A stretch of DNA of 41,650 nt from Methanothrix harundinacea (GTDB taxonomy: Archaea; Halobacteriota; Methanosarcinia; Methanotrichales; Methanotrichaceae): contig DAXT01000008.1 of NCBI GenBank assembly GCA_002506535.1, forward strand, positions 1 to 41,650, read 5' to 3'. Made by a program: the position numbers and the translations under genes. The notes beneath the pieces are model-generated. The model worked only from the letters and a program-made list of their open reading frames with translations. It was not told the origin of the DNA and searched no databases. This document shows, piece by piece, positions 8,450-16,245 of this stretch (the first letter of the stretch is position 1; every line of letters starts with the position of its first letter).

Positions 8450-8845
8450 TCAGTCGCCTCCAGAGGTGGGGTTCAAGACCTTCAGGTTCATCTCTCGGGC
8501 GCGCGCCTCGATCTCGTCTCTCTTCTTCATCCCGACGGTTCCTGATATCCTGACGGCGCACCCCTCGGCCTCCAGCAGGTCTCCCGGATTCTTAACCAGG
8601 ACCTCTTTCATGCCGCAGGGGTGGTACCCCTTGACGTCTCTGGGGCTGCCGAAGCCGGCCCTGACAATCTTGCCCTTGGCGGCGATATGCCGTCTCAGCT
8701 TGTTGTGGAGGCCCCGGGGCCGTCTCCAGCTGGGAGAGAGCTTCTTTTTCTTATGTGAATCGCAACGGTTGAACTCGGGCTTCTTCTTCTTCTGCCTCGC
8801 CCGAACTTTCATCAACCTCTCTGTCTCGGAAGTCAATTCCGTCAC
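8450..8845 (-). CDS. rpl32e: 50S ribosomal protein eL32
   Basis: 131 aa. The core SWRRPRGLHNKLRR followed by GFGSPRDVKGYHPCG is typical of archaeal L32e. A GTG start overlaps the uL6 stop (GTGA). An acidic N-terminus of about 12 residues precedes the basic part. Confidence 0.95.
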   Translation of the reverse strand: MTELTSETERLMKVRARQKKKKPEFNRCDSHKKKKLSPSWRRPRGLHNKLRRHIAAKGKIVRAGFGSPRDVKGYHPCGMKEVLVKNPGDLLEAEGCAVRISGTVGMKKRDEIEARAREMNLKVLNPTSGGD

Positions 8846-9375
8846 CTCTTCTCCACCAGGTATATCCCGTCCTGGAATACTCTGATGTCGAACCCTCTGA
8901 CCTTAGTCGCCTGCTCGATGTTGGCCATCGTCTGACCGACGCCCTCTTTATCGATTCCGGTGACTATCAGGGTGTCGCCCTTCAACTCCACCTTGGAGGA
9001 TCCCATGATCTTGGCGGACCGGGGCTTCCTCTCCCCGAGGAAGTTGCTGATCAGGACCTCCTTGCCGGTGGCCTTCAGCTGTATCGGGAAGTGAGAGTAG
9101 ACGGCCTTCATCCTGTACTCGAAGCCGTCGGTGACCCCCGTGATCATGTTATTCAGGTGGGCGGCGAGGGTTCCCACCATCGACCTGTGCCGTTTCCTGG
9201 TGATATCGGCGTCCACCACCAGGCCGGATTCGACTCGTCTGATCTCTATGCCGGGATACCAGAGGCGCCTTGATACCGTCCCCAGGGGGCCTGTGACCGT
9301 CACCGTGAAGTCGTCCCCGATATTCACTTCGACGCCCTCTGGAACCTCTATATGTCGTGCCAACTCCTTTCCCAT
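8842..9375 (-). CDS. rpl6: 50S ribosomal protein uL6
   Basis: 177 aa from ATG 9375. This start gives GKELARHIEVPEGV, which lines up with the usual archaeal L6 beginning; GTG at 9384, three codons earlier and just after the uS8 stop, is an alternative. The two L6 repeats and the late FLGERKPRSAKI block near the sarcin-ricin region contact are visible. Confidence 0.95.
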   Translation of the reverse strand: MGKELARHIEVPEGVEVNIGDDFTVTVTGPLGTVSRRLWYPGIEIRRVESGLVVDADITRKRHRSMVGTLAAHLNNMITGVTDGFEYRMKAVYSHFPIQLKATGKEVLISNFLGERKPRSAKIMGSSKVELKGDTLIVTGIDKEGVGQTMANIEQATKVRGFDIRVFQDGIYLVEKR

Positions 9376-9384
9376 CTCGACCAC

Positions 9385-9777
9385 CTAATATACGTAAGCC
9401 AGAAGCTGGCCGCCTATTCCGCGTTCTCTGGCGTCGACGTGAGATATTACTCCCTGGCTGGTGCTGATGATGAGAGCGCCGAAGTTCCTAGAGGGAAGGA
9501 ACCTCTTCTCCCACTTCTCCAGGTCCGATACCTGGGTGGAGAACCGGGGCTTGATCACGCCACATTTGTTGATCTTTCCTTGCAAGTCGACCTTGAACAT
9601 CCCCGACTTGCCGTCGTCCACGAACTCGAACTCACCTATGTATCCGAGGTCTGCCATCACCTTGAGGGTGTTGCCGATGAGCTTGGAAGCCGGCTGGATG
9701 ATGCATTCCCCTTTGCCGACATCCTCAGCGTTCTTTATGATGGACATGGCATCGGCAAGCGGATCTAACAGTACCAT
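9385..9777 (-). CDS. rps8: 30S ribosomal protein uS8
   Basis: 130 aa. LLDPLADAMSIIKNAE opens the protein, and its C-terminus has FGALIISTSQGVISH, matching archaeal S8, a primary binder of 16S rRNA. It has a plain ATG start, and the uS14 stop lies 10 nt before it. Confidence 0.96.
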   Translation of the reverse strand: MVLLDPLADAMSIIKNAEDVGKGECIIQPASKLIGNTLKVMADLGYIGEFEFVDDGKSGMFKVDLQGKINKCGVIKPRFSTQVSDLEKWEKRFLPSRNFGALIISTSQGVISHVDARERGIGGQLLAYVY

Positions 9778-9787
9778 TAGTCATCAC

Positions 9788-9940
9788 CTACGAGTACTTC
9801 TCAAAACCCATCTCTGGGGCGATCTCTCTGAAACACTGCCTGCAGAGATAGATTCCGTATTTTCTGATGAGCCCCGGCTTTCTGCCGCACCGTTTGCAGC
9901 TGTTGGCTCCCCGGCCGAAGCTCTTTGTTTCGGTCTTCAT
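9788..9940 (-). CDS. rps14: 30S ribosomal protein uS14 (zinc-binding short form)
   Basis: A 50-aa protein. Two cysteine pairs, CKRC (around residues 16-19) and LCRQC (around 35-39), make the zinc site of the short S14 form. The end, EIAPEMGFEKYS, is typical. ATG at 9940 overlaps the uL5 stop (ATGA). The spacing and position between uL5 and uS8 match all archaeal spc clusters. Confidence 0.95.
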   Translation of the reverse strand: MKTETKSFGRGANSCKRCGRKPGLIRKYGIYLCRQCFREIAPEMGFEKYS

Positions 9941-10452
9941 GCCGCCTCCACCACGTCTACCCCATATTTATTTTTGACGTATTCCACAGCATCGTCCCGG
10001 GTGAGTCTGTGCTTGGAAGCGATCTTGGTCCTTGCGACGCGCCTTCGAGCGACCCTGTATCCGGGCCGCTTCATGGCCACCGAGACGTCCATGCCGAAGA
10101 TCCCGATGTCGGGGTCGTACTTCATCCCTGGAAAGTCGGTGTGCTCCTCGACCCCGAAGGAGAAGTTGCCGGCTTCGTCGAACTGGCCCCGCCGGAGGAC
10201 TCCCCCCGCCACTTCCAGGGCGATCCGGAGGAACTCTTCAGCCTTCTCGCCCCGGAGGGTCAGCCTGCACCCTATCGGCTCGTTCTTCTTTATGCCGAAG
10301 CCCGGAAGGGTCTTCTTGGCGACGGACCTGACGGGTACCCCGCTCGTTATGGCGCCGAGGATCGTCTCGGCGTTGACCAGCCTCTGGCCGCTCTCGCCGG
10401 TTCCTATGTGGACCGTCACTTTGTCGACCCGGGGCTCCAACATCCCGTTCAT
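9937..10452 (-). CDS. rpl5: 50S ribosomal protein uL5
   Basis: 171 aa. KVTVHIGTGESG near the start and DIGIFGMDVSVAMKRPGYRVARRR are L5 signatures. The protein binds 5S rRNA and contacts the P-site tRNA. ATG at 10452 overlaps the eS4 stop; ATG three codons later (MLEPRVDKV) is also possible. Confidence 0.95.
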   Translation of the reverse strand: MNGMLEPRVDKVTVHIGTGESGQRLVNAETILGAITSGVPVRSVAKKTLPGFGIKKNEPIGCRLTLRGEKAEEFLRIALEVAGGVLRRGQFDEAGNFSFGVEEHTDFPGMKYDPDIGIFGMDVSVAMKRPGYRVARRRVARTKIASKHRLTRDDAVEYVKNKYGVDVVEAA

Positions 10453-11153
10453 ATGGTGGCCCCCAGTTTGATGGCGGGCTTGTCTATCCCGATCATGAAG
10501 ACGTGGTTAACCGTCGTCTCGAACTCCTTCTTCCCGGAGATGATCACCCTGTTGGGCCGGGAGCTTTTGACGACCTCGATCTTCTTGATGGTGCCGACCT
10601 CTCCGGAGTGGCTCCCCCCGACGACCATGGCGAGGTTCCCAACTTTGAACTCGATGACGTCGGCGATCTCCTTGTCGGGTATCGATAATATCACCGAGCT
10701 TCCCGTCCTGTAATCCCCCTCGGCGAGGATGTTAGTCCCGTCGTTGAGGTTCAGCTGGGTCTTGCCTCCTTTGAGGGAGGTCTTATCCTCGATCCTGCAT
10801 AGCTTTCGGGCCTCGCCCTTCTCCAGCTCGGATAGGTTGAACCTGCCCTTGGCGTCCTTGAGGAGCCTGTACTTCTTGTCGAGAGCCGGAACCGCTATGA
10901 CGTCGAATATGCCGACGGGGAACTTGATCTCCTTTCTCGCCTTTCCATCGACGAGAACCCCGCCCTCGTGGAGGACGCGCTTTGCCTCTCTCGAGTTGTC
11001 GACGAGGCCGAGAAGATCCCTGACCACCACCACCAGGGGGATGCTCCCCGTGGCGGAGTGAGGGCCCGGTTTGCTCTTGGCCACCCAGGTATGTGTCTTC
11101 CTTGAGATCGGCCAGCTTCTGGGGCTCGCAACCCTCTTCTGATATCCGCTCAC
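10449..11153 (-). CDS. rps4e: 30S ribosomal protein eS4
   Basis: 234 aa. The opening KRVASPRSWPISRKTHTW, a central S4-type RNA-binding segment (DNSREAKRVLHEGGVLVDG) and a C-terminal KOW-like part (VVGGSHSGEVGTIKKIE) define archaeal S4e. The start is GTG, five bases after the uL24 stop. Confidence 0.95.
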   Translation of the reverse strand: MSGYQKRVASPRSWPISRKTHTWVAKSKPGPHSATGSIPLVVVVRDLLGLVDNSREAKRVLHEGGVLVDGKARKEIKFPVGIFDVIAVPALDKKYRLLKDAKGRFNLSELEKGEARKLCRIEDKTSLKGGKTQLNLNDGTNILAEGDYRTGSSVILSIPDKEIADVIEFKVGNLAMVVGGSHSGEVGTIKKIEVVKSSRPNRVIISGKKEFETTVNHVFMIGIDKPAIKLGATI

Positions 11154-11158
11154 CTAAA

Positions 11159-11509
11159 TCACCTGGAAAAGATCTTCTTCCTTTCTTCGTCGTCCATCTC
11201 CATCTTGGTGATGACGACGTTGGAGGGCTGGACCGACCTGGGCACCTCCGTCCCGTCGGCCCGGAATACGCTGACTCCGGCGACGTGGATGGTGCCGCTC
11301 TTGAGGTCCACCTTCTGAACCTCCCCCTCGGTCCCCGCATGGTCGCCGCGCATCATCTTGACGGTATCGCCCTGCCTTACCTGGGCGCTCCTCGCCTTCA
11401 TCTCCTCCCGGAGATCCTTGGCCAGAGGGGCGTGCATGTACTTCTGCAGTTTGTGAAGGGGCGCGGTGAACCTCGCTTTCCTCTGTTTGCGTGGCTGTTT
11501 GCTCTTCAT
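11159..11509 (-). CDS. rpl24: 50S ribosomal protein uL24
   Basis: 116 aa from ATG 11509, giving KSKQPRKQRKARF, the usual archaeal L24 beginning. A GTG three codons upstream (11518) overlaps the uL14 stop (GTGA) and could be the true start. The KOW motif is at GDTVKMMRGDHAGTEGEV. This protein starts large-subunit assembly. Confidence 0.94.
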   Translation of the reverse strand: MKSKQPRKQRKARFTAPLHKLQKYMHAPLAKDLREEMKARSAQVRQGDTVKMMRGDHAGTEGEVQKVDLKSGTIHVAGVSVFRADGTEVPRSVQPSNVVITKMEMDDEERKKIFSR

Positions 11510-11514
11510 GGCTA

Positions 11515-11913
11515 TCACACTATTATCGACGCGGCCGAGGCGATCTTTCCGTACCGCTCAGCCACTTCTCTGGCCACCGGCCCTTTTATCTCCGATCCCT
11601 TGGGAATCCCGTCAAGGTCGGTGATGACCGCCGCGTTGTCCTCGAACTTGACCCTCATCCCGTCGGGCCTTCGAAACTCCTTCTTCTGGCGGACGATCAC
11701 CGCGGTCATGATCTGCTTTCTCATCTCGGGAGATCCCTTCTTCACCGATACCACGATCATATCCCCCACTCCGGCACACGGCATCCTGTTTTTAACGCCC
11801 CTGTACCTCTTGACCGATATAATCTCGAGCATCCTCGCGCCGGTGTTGTCGACGCATTCCAGGCGGGCCCCGGCGTTGATCGGCCTACCCATATTGGCCT
11901 TCAGCCCCTTCAT
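11515..11913 (-). CDS. rpl14: 50S ribosomal protein uL14
   Basis: 132 aa from ATG 11913, which overlaps the uS17 stop (ATGA). The frame runs 17 codons further up, but KGLKANMGRPINAGARL matches the known start. DNTGARMLEIISVKRYRG and VVSVKKGSPEMRKQ are L14 landmarks at the subunit interface. Confidence 0.95.
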   Translation of the reverse strand: MKGLKANMGRPINAGARLECVDNTGARMLEIISVKRYRGVKNRMPCAGVGDMIVVSVKKGSPEMRKQIMTAVIVRQKKEFRRPDGMRVKFEDNAAVITDLDGIPKGSEIKGPVAREVAERYGKIASAASIIV

Positions 11914-12230
11914 CCCAAGACCTCCACCACGACGAAGGATTTGGTCTTGCTTATGGGTCTGCACTCGGCGACCTTGACGACGTCACCCACCTTCGCCTTG
12001 AGACAGGGGGGGTTATGGGCGTGGAGTTTCGACCGCCTCTTCTCATACCTCTCGTACTTCGTGATCTTCTTTTCAAACTCGCGCAGGACCACCACGGTAT
12101 CGGTCATCTTGTCGCTGACGACCGTCCCGTCGAAGACCTGACCGCGAACGGAAAGCTCTCCATGAAAGGGACATTTTGGATCGTCACAGGCCTTCTCGGG
12201 GGACTTGACGCCCAGTCCGACATCCCTCAT
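11910..12230 (-). CDS. rps17: 30S ribosomal protein uS17
   Basis: 106 aa from ATG 12230, overlapping the rnp1 stop; an earlier ATG at 12239 is less likely. DPKCPFHGELSVRGQVF and the KYERYEKRRSKLHAHNPPC segment are typical archaeal S17. The HAHNPPC text and the earlier CDDPKC are conserved cysteine-containing stretches. Confidence 0.95.
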   Translation of the reverse strand: MRDVGLGVKSPEKACDDPKCPFHGELSVRGQVFDGTVVSDKMTDTVVVLREFEKKITKYERYEKRRSKLHAHNPPCLKAKVGDVVKVAECRPISKTKSFVVVEVLG

Positions 12231-12520
12231 AATTTCCACCTCGATCTCCGCATTTTTTTGTTTATCCTGTTCTCGGGTTGTGAGACTAAAACTGAGCCCA
12301 CCGCCTTCACCTTCAGCCCCTGGGAGAGGGTGAAAAGGAAGGAGTTTGTGGACTTGGGAACGCGTTTATCTCCACTCCTGGTCTCGATCAGAAATGTATT
12401 TCGGGTTTCATCGACGACCCGGCCGGATATTCCCACCTGGGAGGGGTTTCTTCCTTCGACGACCTCTATAGGCAGGCCTATCAGCTCATGTCTGACGAGG
12501 TTCTCAGGAGTAATCATCAT
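12227..12520 (-). CDS. rnp1: Ribonuclease P protein component 1 (Rpp29/Pop4)
   Basis: 97 aa. LVRHELIGLPIEVVEGRNPSQVGISGRVV-type text and GLKVKAVGSVLVSQPENR near the end identify the Sm-like fold of archaeal Rpp29. It helps the RNase P RNA process tRNA 5' ends. Its place between uL29 and uS17 is the standard euryarchaeal location. Both ends overlap the neighbours (ATGATGA upstream, ATGA downstream). Confidence 0.93.
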   Translation of the reverse strand: MMITPENLVRHELIGLPIEVVEGRNPSQVGISGRVVDETRNTFLIETRSGDKRVPKSTNSFLFTLSQGLKVKAVGSVLVSQPENRINKKMRRSRWKL

Positions 12521-12720
12521 GCTCTTGCACGCTCCTTCTGTATCGTCTTGATCCTGGCTATGGACCTCTTTATCTCCTTTATCCTGCCAGGGTTCTCCGG
12601 GGCGCCGCCAGAGACGACAAGCCCCCTCTCCCGGATCAGCTCGCTCTTGAGGTTTGCCAGCTCTTCGCCGAGCTCCTCGGGGCTCATATTCCTCAGTTCA
12701 TCGACCCTGAATATCGCCAT
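12517..12720 (-). CDS. rpl29: 50S ribosomal protein uL29
   Basis: 67 aa, two long helices. LRNMSPEELGEELANLKSEL and the late IKRSIARIKTIQKE are L29 text. It surrounds the peptide exit tunnel and is part of the SRP/Sec docking site. It begins 18 nt after the uS3 stop. Confidence 0.94.
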   Translation of the reverse strand: MAIFRVDELRNMSPEELGEELANLKSELIRERGLVVSGGAPENPGRIKEIKRSIARIKTIQKERARA

Positions 12721-12738
12721 TTAAAAATCCCTCTCGTC

Positions 12739-13620
12739 TCACCCTTCGCTCTTCGGCTCTTCCCCGGAGAGCTCTTCGGCGATCGGCTCTTCTGGCTCTT
12801 CAGGAATCGTCTCTTTGAGGGGCTCATCACCCGCGACCATCGGTTCCTCGTAGACCTCGTCCTCTGCTGCCGGCTCTTCGGCGGAAGCTGCTTCCTCGAC
12901 GATCTCGATCTCCAGGTCCTCGACGACTATCTCCTCAACGGAGCCCTCGGTCTTCGCCTCCAGAAGCTCTTCCAGCTCGTCCTTCTTCTCCTCGACGGGA
13001 GGGAGCTCCTCGACCGTCTCCTGGGTGCGCGGGACTATCCGGAACCTGTCTGGTGGTACGGCGTCGGGTGGCACTATCCTGACCTGGCACCCGATCGTCC
13101 CCAGCTTCTTCACCGCCACGGCGTATCCGTGGTCGACGATCTCCTGGGAGGGTTTGCCCGAATGCTTGACGTAGCCGGAGAGGAACTTCTCTACCCGGGA
13201 TCGGGGTCCCGTCAGCTTCCCGCTCAGGACGATCTCGCACCCCAGGGCTCCGCTGTCCATCACCCGTCGGAGGGTCGTCTGGCCCGCCTTTCTGAAGTAC
13301 CAGCCCCTCTCCAGGGAGTTGGCGAGCCTGTTGGCCACTACCTGGGCGTTCAGCTCGGCCTTGCCTACGTCCTGGACGTCTATCTGGGGGTTGTCCAGCC
13401 TGAAGTTACGATCCAGGTCACGGGTCAGCTTTCTGATCAATTTCCCGCCCTTTCCTATGACCATTCCGGGCTTCTCCGCGTAGACGGTGATCTGGATCCC
13501 CATGGGGGTCCTGTTCATCATCATGCCGCCGTAGCCGGCCCGACTGAGCTCCTTGGATAGATACTCGTGGACCAGGGCTTTGGTGAAGCCGTCCTCTACA
13601 AATTTCTTCTCTACGCCCAA
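12739..13620 (-). CDS. rps3: 30S ribosomal protein uS3 with long acidic tail
   Basis: 293 aa. The KH domain is in the first 100 residues (MVIGKGGKLIRKLTRDL), followed by the S3 C-domain (GCEIVLSGKLTGPRSRVEKF). Residues from about 200 to 293 form a low-complexity glutamate-rich tail with almost no basic residues, well beyond the S3 core of about 210 aa. No ATG exists before MMMNRTPM, so the start is TTG at 13620, one base after the uL22 stop. Confidence 0.94.
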   Translation of the reverse strand: MGVEKKFVEDGFTKALVHEYLSKELSRAGYGGMMMNRTPMGIQITVYAEKPGMVIGKGGKLIRKLTRDLDRNFRLDNPQIDVQDVGKAELNAQVVANRLANSLERGWYFRKAGQTTLRRVMDSGALGCEIVLSGKLTGPRSRVEKFLSGYVKHSGKPSQEIVDHGYAVAVKKLGTIGCQVRIVPPDAVPPDRFRIVPRTQETVEELPPVEEKKDELEELLEAKTEGSVEEIVVEDLEIEIVEEAASAEEPAAEDEVYEEPMVAGDEPLKETIPEEPEEPIAEELSGEEPKSEG

Positions 13621-13621
13621 G

Positions 13622-14086
13622 TCAGCTCACCTCGGTCAATATCATCTCTATAGATACCGTCTCGGTATCCTTGGGGGTGGCTCTCCCCATCGCCCTCGGC
13701 ATCCAGCCCCGGAGGGTCCTCCCCTGCTTGGTGGAGACGTGGCTGATCTTCATCCCCTCGGGGTCGAGCCCTCTGTACTCAGCGTTGCTGGTGGCGTTGA
13801 CGAGAACGCTCAAGACGGCCTTCGCCGCCTTCTGGGGGTACCTGCCGGCGTCCCAGCCTAGAAGGCCGCGCCTGTGGGGGACCTTTTTGTTGTGCCGCTT
13901 GAAGGGGACGGGCCTCTTCAGGGCTATAACCTCCTCCAGGTACTCTTTCGCCGTCTCGGCACGCATGCCCCGGATGGCGTTGCAGATCTCCAGAGCGTGC
14001 TTGGGCGAGATGTGATGTTCCGTGCCCATCGCCCTGGCTGTCTTCTCCTTTTTCTCAGGGGTGATGGAATATTTCAGTCGTCCCAA
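13622..14086 (-). CDS. rpl22: 50S ribosomal protein uL22
   Basis: 154 aa. KHALEICNAIRGM and the tunnel-loop region RRGLLGWDAGRYPQKAAKAV are typical of archaeal L22, which lines the exit tunnel. The frame begins with TTG at 14086 (TTG GGA CGA); the next internal ATG is 20 residues in and would remove conserved text. Confidence 0.94.
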   Translation of the reverse strand: MGRLKYSITPEKKEKTARAMGTEHHISPKHALEICNAIRGMRAETAKEYLEEVIALKRPVPFKRHNKKVPHRRGLLGWDAGRYPQKAAKAVLSVLVNATSNAEYRGLDPEGMKISHVSTKQGRTLRGWMPRAMGRATPKDTETVSIEMILTEVS

Positions 14087-14096
14087 AATTCACACC

Positions 14097-14507
14097 TCAC
14101 TTCAACGGCACGAACTTGCTCGATCGGGTGGCGCCCACGCCGGCGCTGCCGTGAGAGACCCTTCCCCTCGTCAGAGAGTACTCGCCGAGGTAATGGCCGA
14201 CCATCTCCGGTATGATCTCGACCCGGTTGAAGGCCTTGCCGTTATAAATCTCGATCGTCTTTCCCACCATCTCGGGAAGGACTATCATGTCCCGAAGATG
14301 GGTCCTCACCACGTCCTTCTCCTTCACCCTGGAGAGGAGCCTTCGATGGTCCTTGGTCAGGCCCCTCTTCAGCCTTCTGCGCTGTCTTGCGGGAAGAAGC
14401 CCCAAGAAGTCCTCTTGGCTCAGCTCCTTCAGCTCCTCGACTTTGAGGCCGCGGTAGGTGAACTCCTCCTTCCTCTTCGGAAGCCTTGATCCTGATTTCC
14501 TCGCCAA
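14097..14507 (-). CDS. rps19: 30S ribosomal protein uS19
   Basis: 136 aa. VRTHLRDMIVLPEMVGKTIEIYNG and MVGHYLGEYSLTRGRVSHG are S19 signatures in the 30S head. The start appears to be TTG at 14507. It lies between uL2 and uL22 as in all S10-type clusters. Confidence 0.95.
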   Translation of the reverse strand: MARKSGSRLPKRKEEFTYRGLKVEELKELSQEDFLGLLPARQRRRLKRGLTKDHRRLLSRVKEKDVVRTHLRDMIVLPEMVGKTIEIYNGKAFNRVEIIPEMVGHYLGEYSLTRGRVSHGSAGVGATRSSKFVPLK

Positions 14508-14519
14508 AACGATCCCTCT

Positions 14520-15233
14520 TTAACGCTTTCCGGTCCTTCTGGCCGCAATAGACCCGACCTTACGACCGGGAGGCGCGTTCCTGCTGACGGTCTTGGGTCT
14601 TCCTGGATGCTGCCATCCGCCGCCGCCGAAGGGGTGGTCCACCACGTTCATGGCCACGCCTCTGACCCTGGGGTACTTGCCAGCCTTGGACTTCATCTTG
14701 TGGTACTTCTTTCCGGCCTTTACGAAGGGCTTGTCTGTCCTGCCGCCGCCGGCGACGACGCCTATCGTCGCCATGCACTGGGGGTTGAGCCACTTCATCT
14801 CTCCGCTGGGGAGCTGGACGACGGTCTTTCCGACGTCGTGAGCTACAAGGATCCCGTAGACGCCGCTCGACCTTGCGAACTGGCCGCCGGACCTCGGGTT
14901 CGACTCGATGTTGCAGATGGGGATCCCCTCGGGGATCTCCGCCAGGGGTAGAGAGTTGCCGGGCTTGATCTCGGCAGATGCGCCGCAGGCGATCTCCTGG
15001 CCGACGTAGACCCCCTCGGGGACGAGGAGGTACCTCTCCTCATCGTTGTCGAGGACCACCTTCGCCACCGGGGCGGACCGGGCCGGATCGTGTACTATCT
15101 CCTTGACGAGCCCCCGGACGGTCTCGCCGTCGTCCACCTTCACATGCTTCAGCTCAGCCCTGAATTTGTGGGAGGGAGCCCTGTAAGTCGGGGTTCCTCG
15201 ACCTCGGTTCTGTTGGATAATTCTGTGCCCCAT
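14520..15233 (-). CDS. rpl2: 50S ribosomal protein uL2
   Basis: 237 aa. RIIQQNRGRGTPTYRAPSH opens the protein, and MNVVDHPFGGGGWQHPGRPKT is the near-invariant peptidyl-transferase-proximal block, including the conserved histidine. ATG start at 15233. Confidence 0.97.
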   Translation of the reverse strand: MGHRIIQQNRGRGTPTYRAPSHKFRAELKHVKVDDGETVRGLVKEIVHDPARSAPVAKVVLDNDEERYLLVPEGVYVGQEIACGASAEIKPGNSLPLAEIPEGIPICNIESNPRSGGQFARSSGVYGILVAHDVGKTVVQLPSGEMKWLNPQCMATIGVVAGGGRTDKPFVKAGKKYHKMKSKAGKYPRVRGVAMNVVDHPFGGGGWQHPGRPKTVSRNAPPGRKVGSIAARRTGKR

Positions 15234-15242
15234 AACCTCACC

Positions 15243-15491
15243 TCACAAAAGCCCCAGGGTGGTGGCCAGCTCGTTGGCGCTGCCGTCACCGGCGAGCTTC
15301 ACCGACGCCTTCTTATCGCCCTTGGGGGTGATCATCGTCCTTATCGAGACCACCTCGACGTCGTAGAGCTCTTCCAGCTCCTTTTTGATCTCCTTCTTGT
15401 TCGCCCTTATGTCCACCAGAAACTCCATGGTGTTCTCGGAGTCGATCATGTTAGTGACCTTCTCCGTGATGAACGGACTTTTAATGACCAT
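15243..15491 (-). CDS. rpl23: 50S ribosomal protein uL23
   Basis: 82 aa from ATG 15491, giving VIKSPFITEKVTNMI, the usual beginning; the frame is open 19 codons further but only as overlap with uL4. It ends with the typical KVRTMITPKGDKKA-like segment. It overlaps the end of uL4 by 11 nt and is the docking site for SRP at the exit tunnel. Confidence 0.94.
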   Translation of the reverse strand: MVIKSPFITEKVTNMIDSENTMEFLVDIRANKKEIKKELEELYDVEVVSIRTMITPKGDKKASVKLAGDGSANELATTLGLL

Positions 15492-16245
15492 AGGTCTCAC
15501 CCAGCCATTGTAGAGAGGATTCGGTCCAGACCGTAAGCCTTCCTGCATGGGTTCCTGGAGCCAGAAGCTCAGCGTTAAGCCTATCGACGGTGGTGATGTC
15601 GACGCCCGAGAGGTTCCTGGAGGCTTTGATAAGGCTGCTGCAGTCTCTCCCCGTCACTATAAGGAGGCTCTTGGGGTGCTTGTACTTCCTTCCCCTCATC
15701 TTCCCCCGGCCCGCCCGGATCGTCCTACCGCTCTTCGCTCTCATGACGTCGTCCCAGAGGCCGCAGGATTCGAGGAACTTTCTAACCTCCCCAGTCTTCT
15801 CGACGGCCTCCAGGTCGTCTTTTGCGACGACTATCGGCTCGCCGGAGAATATGTGGCCCCTTGCCCGCACGAGGTCGCGGTTTGCGGTGGCGGCTATCGC
15901 CGATCTGATCGCCTTCTTCCGCTCCTTGGCGTTCACCTTCTCGGTTCTGTCAGCCTCGGGCTTCGGGGGGTGGGCTCTTCGGCCGCCCTTCGCCTGGGGG
16001 ACCCTGGCAGCTCGCCTTCCGTTGACGATCCTTGGAACTCGAGAGACGCCGCGGCCGGTTCCCCAGGAGATGGCAGAGGTCTTCAGCCCCGAGAGCTTCC
16101 CGGGACCGTAGGGCTGGAGCCTGTTGGCTTGTGCCGCGAGGACCGCCCTCTTGATGAGGTCAGGCCGGAACTCCTCACTGAAGACCTTGGGAAGCTCCAT
16201 CTCGCCGACCTCCTTTCCTGATAGATCGATAACTTTAGCCTTCAT
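15481..16245 (-). CDS. rpl4: 50S ribosomal protein uL4
   Basis: 254 aa. ATG 16245 overlaps the uL3 stop (TGATG) and starts KAKVIDLSGKEVGEMELPKVF; the longer frame upstream is an overlap artefact. The tunnel loop GTGRGVSRVPRIVNGRRAARVPQAKGGRRAHPP-type text and IRSAIAATANRDLV are archaeal L4. Confidence 0.95.
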   Translation of the reverse strand: MKAKVIDLSGKEVGEMELPKVFSEEFRPDLIKRAVLAAQANRLQPYGPGKLSGLKTSAISWGTGRGVSRVPRIVNGRRAARVPQAKGGRRAHPPKPEADRTEKVNAKERKKAIRSAIAATANRDLVRARGHIFSGEPIVVAKDDLEAVEKTGEVRKFLESCGLWDDVMRAKSGRTIRAGRGKMRGRKYKHPKSLLIVTGRDCSSLIKASRNLSGVDITTVDRLNAELLAPGTHAGRLTVWTESSLQWLGETYGH

